Below are positions 9,801 to 17,153 of a stretch of DNA of 41,061 nucleotides, piece by piece. This stretch comes from an uncultured Porphyromonadaceae bacterium (lineage in GTDB: Bacteria; Bacteroidota; Bacteroidia; Bacteroidales; Paludibacteraceae): NCBI GenBank assembly GCA_949285425.1, contig CASEAJ010000101.1, positions 1-41,061 on the forward strand, written 5' to 3'. Positions within the stretch are counted from its first letter, which is position 1; each line of letters begins with the position of its first letter. A program made the translations under genes and the position numbers. The notes under the pieces are model-generated. The model saw only the letters and a list, made by a program, of their open reading frames with translations. It had not been told where the DNA came from and ran no database searches.

Positions 9801-10611
9801 TTGGAGAGCCCCGTTAGCCAACGAACTGGATGCATGGTGTTCCGCTAATGCAAAATCCCCGAACTGGAAAGAAGGATATGGCCATCATGTTGCGACAGAA
9901 TTCTATTCGCTTGGCATTGACAGACCGACAACCCAACTCACCGACTTCAATGTATCCCAAAACGCCAGCAACATAATAATCAACACACGCGAAATCATCA
10001 GATTGGGCGACACTGAAGAACGGCAAAAAGATTTGTATGTCAGCGGTATAGAATCTTACGGATTTGAAAGTCTGTTTACATACAAAATTGATGACTCCGG
10101 CAAAATGTACATTGAACATAAAATAATCCCCAACGGGAAAATGCCTCTATGGCTACCCAGGTTGGGAGTCTCCATGGTCTTGGACAAGCAGTTCAAACAT
10201 GTCAAATGGTATGGAAGAGGACCGCAGGAAAACTATCCTGATAGAAAAACAGGTTATAAAATAGGAGTTTACGAATCAGATGCTTTCAGCATGTATGAAC
10301 CCTATCTCATGCCTCAAGATTACGGTCTACGAAGTGACAACCGATGGTTGGTTGTGCACAACGGAGAAAAGAAAGGGGTTAAAATAGAAGGTAAAACACT
10401 TTTCAACTTCAACCTATACCCTTTCTCCACAGACAATCTGACAAAAGCCATGTATACTTATCAATTGCAGAAACACTCTGGTCTGACTCTCAACATAGAC
10501 CACAAAACATCCGGTGTAGGCTGTACTGCCAGATCCATAGAAAACAGATACAGAGTCATGCCTCAAATGTATGAATACTGTTTTTCCATTTGTCCGTACG
10601 CAAAACCATAA
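6877..10611 (+). CDS. GH2 beta-galactosidase-type enzyme with LamG-like insertion
   Basis: The 1244-residue protein has a signal peptide of about 22 residues. Domains in order: GH2 sugar-binding jelly roll (about 45-220; WEFKFYNTPYEA, DYWRLAGIFDDVYIYA), Ig-like domain (about 225-345), TIM barrel (about 346-600), LamG/concanavalin-like insertion (about 600-770; HVLDLNGHDQWVEI to IDNVVIYDKALFDE), a further Ig-like domain, and the beta-galactosidase small-chain domain (about 950-1240; WYGRGPQENYPDRKTG). The acid/base is Glu464 in SAGNESGEG and the nucleophile Glu531 in FMDEYLSVAGNGGGG; RTSHYPP supplies the substrate-binding His. It should release terminal beta-galactose or a related sugar in the periplasm. 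A LamG insertion after the barrel is common in Bacteroidota GH2 enzymes. The next gene follows after 45 bp. Confidence 0.9.
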   Translation: MRQTTFFLFCCAILSFHNKANADSFLVNLASYIENPAIYEQNQESSRNHYIPEKHISLNGTWEFKFYNTPYEAVQDFDGLIHGKFKWDKITVPSNWEMEGFGDKLFRNVTAPFTANPPFVPKEYNPTGIYRKNFRIPKNWKGEQVFICLEKVASAYFIWINGKEVGYNEGAQEPAEFNITPYLKNGENNVTVFVVKYSDGYYLEGQDYWRLAGIFDDVYIYASPVDRLFDWQIITDLDDNYEHAELRIIATIKRYQNAPSKKYKLKAELIDNNQQLVTQIESGQFILENSGEKSIDMTKNIVSPLKWTAETPHLYSLRMSLIDMQNEVADQAIVKTGFKETEIRNGVFYLNGQPIKVHAQNSHMQHPETGHVITEETIRKDFTILKQFNFNAVRTSHYPPVNRYLELADEYGLYIIDEVGDEAHATEYVCNDARFTDMYKERVRRMVLRDRNHPCILFWSAGNESGEGFNITEVVQEGKKLDPTRYWMYGGNAFSHPAEDIIGPRYPTPFELEVELGLGIRGEKRPSFMDEYLSVAGNGGGGLDEYWNTIYKYPQLMGGAIWDFVSVGLTEPVRTLKDQSKYNTPVHIMGNAQCIKEKQNHVLDLNGHDQWVEIYRQQQLETQGNQLTLSCDVFPRKLNYSSGTFITKGSYQFGLQQTGRDSLEFYLYTNKKHSLKTKLPENWENCWHNIKGVYDGKRMFICIDNTIADSINATGHIKNFPFPVNIGRNAEVHGQETNTYLCDALIDNVVIYDKALFDEKQIAHEPLLRLDFEEETNHGTFYSYGIGARTYGSIWPDRSVQPEMWQMKKSAQPIVFSLIDASNGIVELWNRHAFTNSSAYQITWQLEADNRVLESGVLHTNTLPLSKDTLTINYTKPKIEPGTEYRLSITSCLKEKTLWAEKGFEVAWDQLELPWFEQPLPVKTTAQEIRMQENDSMVTIEGNNFKYGFNKNNGKLCSFMIEDTEMLKEPLEVNIWRAPLANELDAWCSANAKSPNWKEGYGHHVATEFYSLGIDRPTTQLTDFNVSQNASNIIINTREIIRLGDTEERQKDLYVSGIESYGFESLFTYKIDDSGKMYIEHKIIPNGKMPLWLPRLGVSMVLDKQFKHVKWYGRGPQENYPDRKTGYKIGVYESDAFSMYEPYLMPQDYGLRSDNRWLVVHNGEKKGVKIEGKTLFNFNLYPFSTDNLTKAMYTYQLQKHSGLTLNIDHKTSGVGCTARSIENRYRVMPQMYEYCFSICPYAKP

Positions 10612-10656
10612 AAAAAGGAATTCAACAAATTAGACAAAAACCAAGAAACAAGAAAA

Positions 10657-12069
10657 ATGAAAAAGAATCTTTTATCCATAATTGCTGGCATTCTTTTCAT
10701 GATGCCGTGCAATGGACTGTGGGCACAGACAAGCGTACATGGAAGAATCGTTGTACATCCCGAAAAACGATACCTGCAATACGAGGACGGGACTCCATTC
10801 TTCTACCTGGGAGACACGGCATGGGAACTTTTCCACCGTCTCAACTTGGACGAAACACGCATGTATCTGTCGGACCGTGCCATGAAAGGATACACAGTCA
10901 TACAAGCCGTTGTCCTCGCCGAACTGGATGGACTAAACACTCCCAATGCGTACGGAGAACGCCCATTTACAGACAAGGACTATTCCGTGCCGAACGAGGC
11001 ATACTTCAAGCATGTGGACAAAGTCATTGAACTGGCCGACTCACTGGGACTGGTCATAGGACTGTTACCGACATGGGGAGACAAAATAAACAAGGCATGG
11101 GGAACCGGACCCGTCATTTTCGATACGGAAGAACGTTCCGAGGCATACGGACATTTTTTGGGAAAACGGTATGGTGACCGGAAAAACATAATCTGGATAT
11201 TGGGAGGAGACCGGAACTACACCGGTTTTGAAAAAATCATACGTGCCATGGCAAAAGGTATTGCCATGGGCATTTCAGGAAAAGAAGACTACACGAAATG
11301 TCTGATGACCGTTCACCCATGCGGTGGAGAAAGCTCGGCCAAATGGTTCCATCAGGATGAATGGCTCGACTTCAACATGCAGCAGAACGGACATTGCTAT
11401 GACACAAATGTATGGGAACGGATACAAAGGGAATACAACCTGACACCGGTCAAACCTATTATGGATGGAGAACCTCTGTATGATGAGCACCCGGTATGTT
11501 TTGACCGTGCAAAACATGGTACATCCATGGATTTTCAGACACGCCGGTTCTTCTATCATGAAGTTTTTTCCGGAGCATTCGGTCATACACAAGGCTGTCA
11601 TGCCATTTGGCAAATGTGGGAACCGGACAAAGAGCCCGTAAATGGACCTGTTCGCCCTTGGTATGAATCACTGGGACTTATTGCTTCATACCAAATGGGA
11701 TACGGACGTGCTTTAATGGAAAGCCGGCCCTTCTTCTCGCGCATACCGGACCAAAGCATTATCCTGAAAGGCCAGCAGGATGGGACCAGACACCTCTCGG
11801 CCACACGCGACAAGAACGGGGCTTTCGCAATGGTATACAGCGAACAGGGAGAACCTTTTGAAATAGACCTGAACAAGTTGTCCGGAAAAAAACTCAAGGC
11901 CTGGTGGTTTGACGTACGGAGCGGGGAATGTCTAAAAATCGGCGAATTCAGCAACACGAAGGGTTCCCGGAAATTCTGTCCCCCAACAAAAGGAAAAGGG
12001 AATGACTGGGTACTCGTCGTGGACGATGTTTCATACCATTTCCCGAAACCGGGCAAACCGATAAAATAA
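10657..12069 (+). CDS. GH140-type (DUF4038) glycosidase, apiosidase-like
   Basis: The 470-residue protein has a signal peptide ending LWAQ. It shows the DUF4038 barrel: KRYLQYEDGTPFFYLGDTAWELFHRL at the start, WILGGDRN (Asp185) and IMDGEPLYD (Glu272) as the likely catalytic acid and nucleophile, FGHTQGCHAIWQMW, and a C-terminal collagen-binding-2-like domain (about 375-465; AFAMVYSEQGEPFEIDL). The characterised GH140 enzyme of B. thetaiotaomicron removes D-apiose from rhamnogalacturonan II, so apiose or a similar branched pentoside is a reasonable guess here, though many family members are untested. It is the last complete gene of the operon before the inverted-repeat element. Confidence 0.8.
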   Translation: MKKNLLSIIAGILFMMPCNGLWAQTSVHGRIVVHPEKRYLQYEDGTPFFYLGDTAWELFHRLNLDETRMYLSDRAMKGYTVIQAVVLAELDGLNTPNAYGERPFTDKDYSVPNEAYFKHVDKVIELADSLGLVIGLLPTWGDKINKAWGTGPVIFDTEERSEAYGHFLGKRYGDRKNIIWILGGDRNYTGFEKIIRAMAKGIAMGISGKEDYTKCLMTVHPCGGESSAKWFHQDEWLDFNMQQNGHCYDTNVWERIQREYNLTPVKPIMDGEPLYDEHPVCFDRAKHGTSMDFQTRRFFYHEVFSGAFGHTQGCHAIWQMWEPDKEPVNGPVRPWYESLGLIASYQMGYGRALMESRPFFSRIPDQSIILKGQQDGTRHLSATRDKNGAFAMVYSEQGEPFEIDLNKLSGKKLKAWWFDVRSGECLKIGEFSNTKGSRKFCPPTKGKGNDWVLVVDDVSYHFPKPGKPIK

Positions 12070-12102
12070 TCCGAAATTGGTACATTCAAACAGAGAAACA
12101 AG

Positions 12103-12138
12103 ATGAATTTCAAAACGAAACTGTCAATCTGTTCGTAA
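12103..12138 (+). pseudogene. Eleven-codon remnant resembling a secretion-signal start
   Basis: ATG at 12103 follows an A-rich leader much like the ones before the neighbouring genes and encodes MNFKTKLSICS, then TAA. It lies 33 bp after the GH140 stop at normal operon spacing and 27 bp before the terminal inverted repeat. It could be the stub of a lost operon gene, a leader peptide, or chance. Confidence 0.25.
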
Positions 12139-12165
12139 GAGTTCCCTCTTTTTCTGACAAAAATT

Positions 12166-12186
12166 ACTATAGGTGGGTTCTATAAA
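12166..12186 (+). repeat. Left terminal inverted repeat of the MITE-like element
   Basis: 21 bp, perfect reverse complement of 12527-12547, core AGGTGGGTTCTATAAA. The internal TATAG-N7-CTATA can form a small hairpin. Confidence 0.85.
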
Positions 12187-12331
12187 TTGATTTATCGGTG
12201 ATTTTTGCTTTCCGGAAGGACGTCACCGTTTTCCTGAACACAAAAGGCGGTTGAAAGCAAGCCCATATAATGCCGGCCTTTCGGTGCGGGAATTTTACCG
12301 GAACATTTTCGACTGCTCCGACTGCAGACAT

Positions 12332-12419
12332 GAGTACTTTGCCGGTAGTACTGGAGTATTTTGCTGAAAATACTGGAGTACTTTGCGGGAAGTACTCCAG
12401 TACTTCCCGCAAAGTACCT
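12332..12419. repeat. Array of four 22-bp palindromic units centred on AGTACT
   Basis: Four consecutive 22-bp units start at 12332, 12354, 12376 and 12398. Each has AGTACT-like ends (AGTACT...AGTACT, or AGTATT...AATACT) around a variable TTGCNGN centre. Units 3 and 4 are inverted relative to each other and together make a perfect 19-bp inverted repeat (12378-12396 and 12399-12417) with a 2-nt centre. The array lies near the middle of the MITE-like element. It could fold as a strong hairpin or bind a dimeric protein. Confidence 0.75.
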
Positions 12420-12526
12420 GGCATACGCCGGCATGGAACAGCTGTCCGGCCGGTAACGGAATGCACCCGACACGGAGCAATGGCACAGGCAAGCCCTCAA
12501 TGTATGGCATTTCCTATGGAGGAAAG

Positions 12527-12547
12527 TTTATAGAACCCACCTATAGT
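12527..12547 (-). repeat. Right terminal inverted repeat of the MITE-like element
   Basis: 21 bp, perfect reverse complement of 12166-12186. It sits 251 bp before the HTCS start codon, so the element may affect that gene's upstream region. Confidence 0.85.
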
Positions 12548-12798
12548 TTTTCCGTTATCTACAATGCAACGAAAACGTCCAAGACACATATACATTCGCA
12601 TAGTGTCTGAAACGATGCCGATACAGAGTGATACAACCTACACGCTACCCGGTTTCCCTTTCCAAGTCTGAAACGTCACTTTTTCATACAGATTCTGCAA
12701 ACAATATCGGATATGTTCCTATCAACATTGATTGTGTAATCCAATTTTTATTGCGAATATTGCAACGATAATCCATTTATCCAATAATTTAACAAACA
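12548..12798 (+). other. Upstream region of the HTCS gene
   Basis: No gene is visible in these 251 bp. The decamer GTCTGAAACG occurs twice, at 12605-12614 and 12666-12675, 61 bp apart on the same strand, and could be regulatory. I find no TAnnTTTG promoter box; the last 90 bp are AT-rich as expected of a leader. Confidence 0.4.
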
Positions 12799-15700
12799 AT
12801 GTCAATGCCAGCCAAATATACTTATACAATAAAATTACCGCTCTTTCTGCTTTGCCTGTTCATACACTCAACGGCATATTCCAATACTATCCAATTTCAG
12901 CATTTATCCACGGAAAACGGACTTTCCAACAATTATATCCATTGTTTTTATGAGGACCACAACGGCTATCTATGGATAGGTACTTCGCTGGGGCTAAACC
13001 GCTATGATGGAAATTCCTTCACAACCATAAAAATGGACAACAGCAATGACCAGACTGCCACCATAAACCAAATATACGACATAGCCCAAGATGAAAAAAA
13101 CAATATATGGTGTTCATCGTTCGGTGAGATATTCTGCTACGCCTATCGTACGAGGAAAGTAATCCAATATGACATTCATAAACTGACCGGACTGAACAAC
13201 TTGCATATTTATTCCATTGACTGTAAAAACAATCTTATTTATTTAGGCACCAACAAAGGGATTTATGTGCTTGACCTGAACATTATGAAAACCTACAAGC
13301 TCTTTATGGAGAGCGACCACATAGGAGAAGTAAGGTCCATTCTAATCAACACAGATGGATACATTTGGTTTTCCGGTTCAGAAACCATTTATAAATATCA
13401 TCTGGCATCGGGTACCTACTCCACCTACCAGACCGCACGCAGCAACAAATACAAACAAGATGAAACTGCTGTCAAAATACAAAAAGACGCTTCCGGAGAA
13501 ATATGGTTCGGGGCCCCGAGCGGAATATATCAGTACATGGCCGAAACTGACACCATCCGCTTATGCTATCCACAGGAAGGAAACATCAACTTCCAAGTGG
13601 AAGGATCAAACATATGGATAGCATCATGGACCAACGGACTGATTCGCTACAACATAAAGACCGGAAGTGACGACCACTTCTATTGCACAGGAAAAGAAGC
13701 GAACGAATTATCCTGCAACACACTCACAAGCATATATATCGACAAAAAGCACACCATATGGATAGGAACTGGTGACAAAGGTATCGACATCATACATCAA
13801 CAACCTAAAATATTCTACAACTACGTACCTACGACCGCCAATGGCATGTCATCGGCACAAATCAGAGATGTATATACCGACAGCAAGCAAAATATATGGA
13901 TTGGGACATATCTGGGCCTGAACAAGTACGATGCTGACACAGAAACGTTCAAACCCATCTATTCGGCCAATAACATAGACAACAAAAATCCTATTAAAGA
14001 CATTATCATCTCAATCTGTGAAGACAACAACGGCAAACTGTGGGTTGGTACATTGGGAGGGCTGCAAATTTTGAACAAAGCCACAAACCGCCTTGAGCCT
14101 TTTAGCAAACAACCTAAAGATGATATTCTGCGCAACAACCAGATATGGTCCATATACAAGGACAGCAATGGTTGGCTATGGATAGGAACACGTTCCGGTG
14201 TTTATCACTTGGACCCTCAAACCAACGATTATCATACCTATTTCTTCGGACCGGACATCAATCCATCAACACCAAACGAAAACAGCGGAACCTGTTTCCT
14301 GGAAGATAACCAAAACATTTGGATTGGTACAAAGAACGGAGCAGTCAGAATAAATACAGACAAAAGCATTTCCATGTTCACTGCGAGCCAGCACAATCTG
14401 AACGCATACAGCATCAATTCAATTTTCAAAGATAAGGAAGGGAGTATATGGCTATGCACCAATAAAGGACTGGCAAAGTTCATTTCGGATGAAAAAGGAT
14501 TTGAACTGCGATTGGCCGCAAAAGATTTCAACAATTCCGATTTTGTCCAAATGCAAGAAGACCAAGACGGCTTGTTGTGGATTGTAACATCCAAACAACT
14601 GCTTGTCTACAACCCGGAAAAAAACACAGCCAACGTATCTTACGTGTACCAAATGAAAGACCAAACAACCATGCCATGCGGTTTTGTCATCACCAAGGAA
14701 CAAAAGGCCTATCTTGGTACACCCAACGGACTTCTTTTTCTTGACATCAAAAGCCTGAAGGAAAACAATGAGCATTCGACGATACACTTGTCCAATTTTT
14801 TACTGTTCAATACAGAACAAATTCCGTTAGCACCAGAATCCCCATTGACCGAGCACATTGACTATACCAAACATATTGACTTGACATACCGTCAGAATTC
14901 ATTCTCGTTCGAATATATTGCCCTCAACATGTCATGCTACTATCCGTTCCAGTATTCCTATCAACTTGAAGGTTACGACCAGGGATGGATTTATGCCGGA
15001 AGCAACACGACCGCCAGCTATACGCAAATTCCTCCGGGAAAATACAAGTTCAAAGTATGCTTGTCCAACACATTACTGTCCGACCAGCCCATTGTCAAAG
15101 AAGTTTTTATACGCATTCACCCTCCTGTATATGCCACATGGTGGGCGTTCATTGGCTATGGAGTCATTTTTATCCTTCTGTTGTACGCCTTCCGGAAATA
15201 CTCCATCATTGACATAAAGGAAAAAAACGAACTGCAAATTAACCGATTGAAAAAAGAGAATGCAGAAGCACTCTATAACATGAAAGTGAAGTTTTTCATG
15301 AACACATCGCACGAATTCCGGACTCCTTTGACATTAATCAGCGGTCCCCTGCAACGTCTGCTGGACGAAGAAAATGACAGCGAAAAATTAAAAATGCTTT
15401 TGCTGATTCAAAAAAACACCAACAAATTATTGGACCTGGTCAACCAATTACTGGAATTCAGAAAAACGGAAACAGGAACAAGGAAACTCAAAGTCAAAGA
15501 AAACGACATCGTTTATCATACATCTGAAATCATAGCTTCATTCGAAGATCTGGCCGAACGGCAAGCCATCCAATTGGAAATGAAAACCTCATTCGAACAA
15601 CTGACCGTATGGTTTGACTCCGACATGTATGAACGCATTCTGTTCAACTTGTTGTCCAACAGTTTTAAACACACACCGGCCGGTGGACGGATTTCCATTT

Positions 15701-16944
15701 ACATCACACTTGTCGAGCGAGAAGAAAACACACCTGACAACAAGTTTAAATTACTCCCCCGATTCTCAACAAAAACCAAATCATATGTCAGAATTCTCGT
15801 TGAGGACACAGGGGCAGGCATACCGCAAAAGGACATTGAACATATTTTCGACAGATTTTACCAAATACAAGACAACAGTCCCGGAACGGGGATTGGCTTG
15901 TCCTTAACAAAAAACCTGGTCGAATTACATCATGGCGATATTGAAGTAGAAAGCGAAGAGAATGTAATCACACGCTTCAGCGTATTCCTGCCAATGGGCA
16001 ATACGCATTTTAATCAGGAAGACCTGGTCGATACCACAAATCACTCAGATAACAATACAGACACATATACAGTAAAACTGACACCGGTCAATTACAATAC
16101 AGTAACGACCCGTGTTTATGATGACTTGTATGAAAACAATTTGCCACAAGACACCCACAAAAAATCGGACAAACCGGTTGTATTGATTATAGACGACAAT
16201 CCGGACGTCATTTTATGGATGCGTTCCACACTGCAAGATCAATATATTATCTACGCAGCAAACAATGGAAAAACCGGCATGCAAAAAACATTGAAAATCA
16301 AACCGGACATCATTCTATGTGATATCAATATGCCCGTTATGAACGGAATACAACTGACTCAGGAACTTAAAAAGAACCAACATACAGCACATATTCCCAT
16401 CATACTGCTGACCGCATTGAGTTCCAACGAGTACATGGCCGAAGGTTTGAACTATGGAGCAGATGACTACATTACCAAACCTTTTGACATAAACATGTTG
16501 AACTTGAAAATAAGAAATCTGTTGTCCACCTTGAAACAGTCAAATCAAAAAAACACCTCCGAAGTTATATTCAATGAATTCGCTCCCAAAAATATTGAAT
16601 CGGATGATGAGTTTATGGAAAAGCTGAACAAATTCCTTAAATCAAACATAACCAATTCGGACATAGATGTAAATGAAATTGTACAACAACTGGCTATCAG
16701 TCGTTCCAACCTATACAGGAAACTGAAAGCGGTTACCGGCATGTCCATCAAACGCTATGTGCTGACTTATCGCATGTCTTGTGCCCAGATACTGTTACAG
16801 AATCCTAAAATCAGAATATCCGAAGTCATGAACAGTGTTGGCATTACAAACAGAGCCTATTTCATTAAAGTGTTCAAAGAATTTTATGGCATTACTCCTT
16901 CCGAGTACCAGGAACAATTCACCAAAGGACATGTGGAGATATAA
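12799..16944 (+). CDS. Hybrid two-component system sensor/regulator (HTCS)
   Basis: The 1381-residue protein starts with a signal peptide ending STAYS. Repeated W-I-G-T-x-x-G-L blades (for example GYLWIGTSLGLNRYDG) form the two periplasmic beta-propellers (about 35-690). A Y_Y_Y domain follows (about 700-760; YSYQLEGYDQGWIYAG), then one membrane helix (about 783-803) and a HisKA domain with phospho-His838 in NTSHEFRTPL. The ATPase domain contains GTGIGLSLTKNLVELHHGD, the receiver has Asp1175 in LCDINMP, and an AraC-type HTH ends the protein (about 1270-1375). It senses an oligosaccharide in the periplasm and activates transcription directly. Its place beside six enzyme and binding-protein genes suggests they are its targets. 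All signalling residues look intact. Confidence 0.95.
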   Translation: MSMPAKYTYTIKLPLFLLCLFIHSTAYSNTIQFQHLSTENGLSNNYIHCFYEDHNGYLWIGTSLGLNRYDGNSFTTIKMDNSNDQTATINQIYDIAQDEKNNIWCSSFGEIFCYAYRTRKVIQYDIHKLTGLNNLHIYSIDCKNNLIYLGTNKGIYVLDLNIMKTYKLFMESDHIGEVRSILINTDGYIWFSGSETIYKYHLASGTYSTYQTARSNKYKQDETAVKIQKDASGEIWFGAPSGIYQYMAETDTIRLCYPQEGNINFQVEGSNIWIASWTNGLIRYNIKTGSDDHFYCTGKEANELSCNTLTSIYIDKKHTIWIGTGDKGIDIIHQQPKIFYNYVPTTANGMSSAQIRDVYTDSKQNIWIGTYLGLNKYDADTETFKPIYSANNIDNKNPIKDIIISICEDNNGKLWVGTLGGLQILNKATNRLEPFSKQPKDDILRNNQIWSIYKDSNGWLWIGTRSGVYHLDPQTNDYHTYFFGPDINPSTPNENSGTCFLEDNQNIWIGTKNGAVRINTDKSISMFTASQHNLNAYSINSIFKDKEGSIWLCTNKGLAKFISDEKGFELRLAAKDFNNSDFVQMQEDQDGLLWIVTSKQLLVYNPEKNTANVSYVYQMKDQTTMPCGFVITKEQKAYLGTPNGLLFLDIKSLKENNEHSTIHLSNFLLFNTEQIPLAPESPLTEHIDYTKHIDLTYRQNSFSFEYIALNMSCYYPFQYSYQLEGYDQGWIYAGSNTTASYTQIPPGKYKFKVCLSNTLLSDQPIVKEVFIRIHPPVYATWWAFIGYGVIFILLLYAFRKYSIIDIKEKNELQINRLKKENAEALYNMKVKFFMNTSHEFRTPLTLISGPLQRLLDEENDSEKLKMLLLIQKNTNKLLDLVNQLLEFRKTETGTRKLKVKENDIVYHTSEIIASFEDLAERQAIQLEMKTSFEQLTVWFDSDMYERILFNLLSNSFKHTPAGGRISIYITLVEREENTPDNKFKLLPRFSTKTKSYVRILVEDTGAGIPQKDIEHIFDRFYQIQDNSPGTGIGLSLTKNLVELHHGDIEVESEENVITRFSVFLPMGNTHFNQEDLVDTTNHSDNNTDTYTVKLTPVNYNTVTTRVYDDLYENNLPQDTHKKSDKPVVLIIDDNPDVILWMRSTLQDQYIIYAANNGKTGMQKTLKIKPDIILCDINMPVMNGIQLTQELKKNQHTAHIPIILLTALSSNEYMAEGLNYGADDYITKPFDINMLNLKIRNLLSTLKQSNQKNTSEVIFNEFAPKNIESDDEFMEKLNKFLKSNITNSDIDVNEIVQQLAISRSNLYRKLKAVTGMSIKRYVLTYRMSCAQILLQNPKIRISEVMNSVGITNRAYFIKVFKEFYGITPSEYQEQFTKGHVEI

Positions 16945-17036
16945 GTTCAAGCCGCTGAAAAATACTCAATACAAAAAGAATCCCGATCTGCATATAACGT
17001 GCAAATTCAGAAAAACAATGGATAAATGCATTCGTC

Positions 17037-17054
17037 TTCAACCAACAGGTTGAA
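17037..17054 (+). terminator. Weak hairpin after the HTCS gene
   Basis: TTCAACC and GGTTGAA pair around a 4-nt loop and are followed by TTTGG, 92 bp after the HTCS stop. The stem is only 7 bp and the T tract is poor. Confidence 0.3.
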
Positions 17055-17114
17055 TTTGGTACTTTAGAGTACATTTTTGGAATTTCAGTACAGACCATTT
17101 CCCGTATGATACGA

Positions 17115-17122
17115 TAACTTTG
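17115..17122 (+). promoter_or_regulatory. Candidate -7 box for the second T9SS protein
   Basis: TAACTTTG matches the Bacteroidetes -7 consensus TAnnTTTG and lies 32 bp before the ATG. No TTG is found at the expected upstream spacing, so the match is partial. Confidence 0.4.
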
Positions 17123-17153
17123 CCGGAGTTATTAACTTTTAAAATCATACGAC

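Larger units (their letters stand above)
12166..12547. mobile_element. MITE-like element with 21-bp perfect terminal inverted repeats
   Basis: The ends 12166-12186 and 12527-12547 are exact reverse complements of each other (21 of 21; core AGGTGGGTTCTATAAA). They bound 382 bp with no convincing gene: the reading frames inside are short, overlapping and unlike neighbouring proteins. The interior looks richer in G and C than the flanks. Each end can itself fold through TATAG/CTATA. Near the centre is an array of palindromic units. Small size, terminal repeats and absence of a transposase fit a non-autonomous transposable element. I see no clear target-site duplication, since the flanks read ...AAAATT and TTTTCC.... 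A structured RNA gene closed by a 21-bp stem is the alternative. Confidence 0.65.

Noticed and set aside
12270..12533. Overlapping short reading frames on both strands inside the inverted-repeat element (up to about 100 residues)
   Set aside because: They run through the palindromic array, give low-complexity or Cys/Arg-rich products, lack leaders, and overlap one another on both strands, as expected for GC-richer non-coding DNA.
12605..12675. Direct repeat GTCTGAAACG as an HTCS binding site
   Set aside because: Two ten-base copies 61 bp apart are suggestive, but nothing similar is seen upstream of the putative target genes in the window.
17059..17072. GTACT-TTAG-AGTAC dyad near the second T9SS gene as a further copy of the AGTACT array
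   Set aside because: It is a single short dyad without the 22-bp register or the TTGC centre; chance is enough to explain it.
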